From an uncultured Bacteroidaceae bacterium (lineage in GTDB: Bacteria > Bacteroidota > Bacteroidia > Bacteroidales > Bacteroidaceae), in contig CAKRMO010000046.1 in NCBI GenBank assembly GCA_934364765.1, positions 1 through 7,816 of the forward strand: DNA of 7,816 bases. Reading direction: 5' to 3'. Numbering within the stretch: position 1 is the first letter of the stretch; each line of letters starts with the position of its first letter. A program made the position numbers and the translations under genes. Of this stretch, positions 6,156-7,816 are shown piece after piece. Below the pieces are notes generated by a model that was not told where the DNA came from, made no database searches, and saw nothing but the letters and a program-made list of their open reading frames with translations.

Positions 6156-6217
6156 AAGCATAGAAAGAATATGTTACAGGCAAAGTTTAGTGAAATACCG
6201 CTATGTAAAAGGCGGTT

Positions 6218-6628
6218 GTGTCGCTCAGCGGACTGTGTTACATTGCCGCCTGTTGTTTCCCCGATTACCTTACGGAAGGTTTGTCGCGTGAGAATGCAAT
6301 CGGCGGATGGTGGAGCTTGCTATGGGGGTGGATGGCGGTGTTCGCAGGAGGGGAATATGGTTTTTATTTCCTTGCATGGTATGCGAACGTTACTTATGTG
6401 TTGTCTGTCATATGTTTCTTCAAGAACAGGTATGTGCGCTTTAATTGCCTGGCTATGCTGACGGTCGCCTTGGGAGGCTTGTTTTCGTTCTGCCCGAAAA
6501 TAATCGTTGACGAAGCCATGAACATGAAAAGTTTTGTGTTGGCGGAAGGGTATTACCTGTGGATTGCGAGTTTTGCGGTGCTTTGGGCTGGCGGTGCGGC
6601 TTGCCGTCTGCTGGGGCGCAAGTCCTGA
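6218..6628 (+). CDS. Small multi-spanning membrane protein, possibly with a mutated start
   Basis: From GTG 6218 the frame encodes 136 residues with hydrophobic segments at about 2-15, 31-45, 47-68, 74-91 and 112-128. Motif-like stretches include GGWWSLLWGWMAVF (29-42), FLAWYANVTYVLS (51-63), IIVDEA (95-100) and GYYLWIASF (111-119). The layout recalls widespread uncharacterised small inner-membrane proteins of about 150 residues; this is from memory and needs a search. An in-frame ATG lies at 6203 but its next codon is TAA (6206). Without that stop the product would begin M-x-KAVVSLSGLCYIAACC, a typical N-terminal membrane helix. Either translation starts at GTG 6218, losing a few residues, or the gene is newly disabled. 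It ends 25 bases before a strong hairpin terminator. Confidence 0.6.
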   Translation: MSLSGLCYIAACCFPDYLTEGLSRENAIGGWWSLLWGWMAVFAGGEYGFYFLAWYANVTYVLSVICFFKNRYVRFNCLAMLTVALGGLFSFCPKIIVDEAMNMKSFVLAEGYYLWIASFAVLWAGGAACRLLGRKS

Positions 6629-6653
6629 CGGTCTTTGCCGGGCAGGCAGAATA

Positions 6654-6678
6654 AAGCCCCGCTTTTGTGGCGGGGCTT
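6654..6678. terminator. Bidirectional hairpin terminator between convergent genes
   Basis: AAGCCCCGC (6654-6662) pairs perfectly with GCGGGGCTT (6670-6678) around a 7-base loop. This is the strongest GC-rich hairpin in the intergenic DNA. It lies 25 bases after the stop of the plus-strand membrane protein and 25 bases after the stop of gldN on the minus strand. The T tracts are poor (TTAT on the minus side, GTTATGTT on the plus side), but its position midway between two convergent genes supports a shared terminator. Confidence 0.85.
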
Positions 6679-6703
6679 GTTATGTTGGCATGGTGCGGGT
6701 TTC

Positions 6704-7816
6704 TTAGTGGCGTTGGCGGCGCACCGACACGCGGGGGCTTCCCGATGATGACGAGCTTGAGCCTTTGGCCTTCTTTTCCTTCACGCTTGTGCTGTTTCCG
6801 CTGCGGCGGCTTGAGAGTGTGCGGCTGCGCCTCTCCTTTTTTACGGCTACGGTGTCCTTTTTGATTTTGGCGGAGTCGGTGGAGTCGTTGCCCCAGATGT
6901 GCCGTTCGAAGTCGGTGAGCTGTTTCTCAATCTTCTTCTGCTCTTTTGCCAGGGCAGAATCGGTGGTGCAGTAGTTCGCAAGCACCCTGCCCTGAAGGTT
7001 GTTTGTCTTGTATATTTTGCCTTGGTAGCGGTTCATGGCGAAATAGTCGTCCGCGCTCATAGTGGATGCGTTGTTGTAGTTGCTTCCCGTGAGCGGCAGC
7101 TTGGCGAGGAACGGCGCGATGTCGTCATACTTCACCCAGAACATGGGGTACTTTGCATCCGCCCCGCCGAAGTCATCGGCCCTTTTCAGCACGGGGCAGA
7201 GTGCGATAACCTTTGTGTGGTATGTTGCGGTGCGCTGGTCGAAATACGAACTTTCCTTCAGGAAGTATTCAAGCACTTCGGCGGCGGGTATGTCGTTGTC
7301 GTTTATGTGCATTCTGCCGTCTTTTGTCTCATAATATATATGGTAGCGGTCGAGAATGTCCTTGGGCTTCACCTGGTTCTTGGCGTCGAAGTTCTCGTTG
7401 CCGTTGAGCGAGTAGTCGTAAGCCTTGACCTGCCCGCGCAGTATTAGCTTCATTATGTATGTGAACAGGTTTATCTGGTCTCCCTGCTGCTCGAGCGGGT
7501 AGTAGAGCGTTGCGTTTGCGTCTTGCGTCAGGTCGAGCGTGCGGTATATGTCCCTGCGCCACGACACGTCCTTGGGCATATCCGGTGCGGTGGGGAAGTC
7601 TGTTTGTGCGCGGTCGTCCGATGTTTTCGCCGCCGTGGCGGCATTTCTTTGCTGGCGCGGCACAAATCTCGGGCGCGAAGGGTTGGCTTTGTTTGCCGTG
7701 TCGGCCGCTGCGGCCTTTATGGGCGCGGCGGCGGGCTTTGCCGCAGGCGCGGCGTTCTTTGCGGCGGTTTTTGCCCCGGCAGTCTTTTTTGTCTGCGGCT
7801 TGCGCGAGGTGAACGC
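6704..7816 (-). CDS. gldN: GldN/PorN, type IX secretion system periplasmic ring component (5' end off window)
   Basis: The frame stays open from the stop at 6704 to the right edge, giving 370 visible residues. The GTG at 7663 is only an internal codon. The visible product opens with AFTSRKPQTKK, which looks like the residues just after a signal-peptide cleavage site, so only about 20-25 residues should be missing. An Ala/Lys/Pro-rich linker covers about 1-80. The conserved GldN core covers about 85-308: SWRRDIYRTLDL (85-96), INLFTYIMKLILRG (115-128), KDILDRYHIYYE (152-163), INDNDIPAAEV (171-181), KESSYFDQR (187-195), VIALCPVLKR (203-212), YPMFWVKYDD (223-232) and TMSADDYFAMNRYQGKIYKT (252-271). 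A basic, Ser-rich tail with six serines in a row follows. GldN/PorN binds the lipoprotein GldK/PorK to form the periplasmic ring of the T9SS, which exports proteins with a C-terminal sorting domain. It is normally the last gene of a porKLMN cluster, which fits the terminator just downstream. Confidence 0.95.
   Translation of the reverse strand, partial: AFTSRKPQTKKTAGAKTAAKNAAPAAKPAAAPIKAAAADTANKANPSRPRFVPRQQRNAATAAKTSDDRAQTDFPTAPDMPKDVSWRRDIYRTLDLTQDANATLYYPLEQQGDQINLFTYIMKLILRGQVKAYDYSLNGNENFDAKNQVKPKDILDRYHIYYETKDGRMHINDNDIPAAEVLEYFLKESSYFDQRTATYHTKVIALCPVLKRADDFGGADAKYPMFWVKYDDIAPFLAKLPLTGSNYNNASTMSADDYFAMNRYQGKIYKTNNLQGRVLANYCTTDSALAKEQKKIEKQLTDFERHIWGNDSTDSAKIKKDTVAVKKERRSRTLSSRRSGNSTSVKEKKAKGSSSSSSGSPRVSVRRQRH

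Noticed and set aside
6171..6461. 96-codon plus-strand ORF overlapping the membrane-protein gene in another frame
   Set aside because: Most of its length is the shifted frame of a convincing membrane protein, and its sequence is Cys/Arg-rich without family resemblance.
6704..7663. GTG at 7663 as the start of gldN
   Set aside because: The frame continues open to the window edge and the extra residues have a post-signal-peptide character, which a periplasmic protein needs; the true start lies beyond 7816.

Overview
The window looks like chromosomal DNA from a GC-rich member of the Bacteroidales. Three things point there. It carries gldN/porN, a type IX secretion gene confined to the Bacteroidota. 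It has Bacteroidota-type promoters (TTTG, 19 bases, TAnnTTTG), which occur twice with identical spacing. Its genes lack convincing Shine-Dalgarno sequences. Family or genus cannot be fixed from this stretch.

Layout from left to right. Bases 1-72 hold a tRNA-Asn(GTT) gene on the minus strand, cut at its 3' end by the window edge, with its own promoter at 94-124. Bases 155-5116 hold a four-gene minus-strand operon, transcribed in the order TolC-type outer membrane channel, HlyD-type periplasmic adaptor, ABC-2 permease, ABC-2 permease. These would together form a tripartite envelope-spanning exporter; no ATPase gene is present. The operon has a well-formed promoter at 5189-5219 and a perfect 17-base palindrome in its leader.

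Bases 5117-5655 are intergenic and unusually rich in secondary structure. They hold the leader palindrome, a long-range inverted repeat, a 13-bp hairpin with a T tract on the minus strand, three direct repeats exactly 21 bases apart, and a 28-base perfect palindrome followed by a T tract on the plus strand. No recognisable gene feeds either terminator-like structure. This is the least explained part of the window.

Bases 5628-6628 hold plus-strand accessory material: a promoter-linked 31-residue ORF that may be a gene remnant, a 104-residue orphan ORF in AT-rich DNA, and a small multi-spanning membrane protein whose natural-looking ATG start is followed at once by a TAA codon. A strong bidirectional hairpin terminator at 6654-6678 separates this block from gldN (6704-7816, minus strand), which runs off the right edge and lacks only its signal-peptide region. 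The rest of the porKLMN-type operon would be expected beyond the right edge.

No clearly new multi-gene system is visible. The exporter and gldN are known families; the candidates for novelty are the structured intergenic region and the small ORFs beside it.
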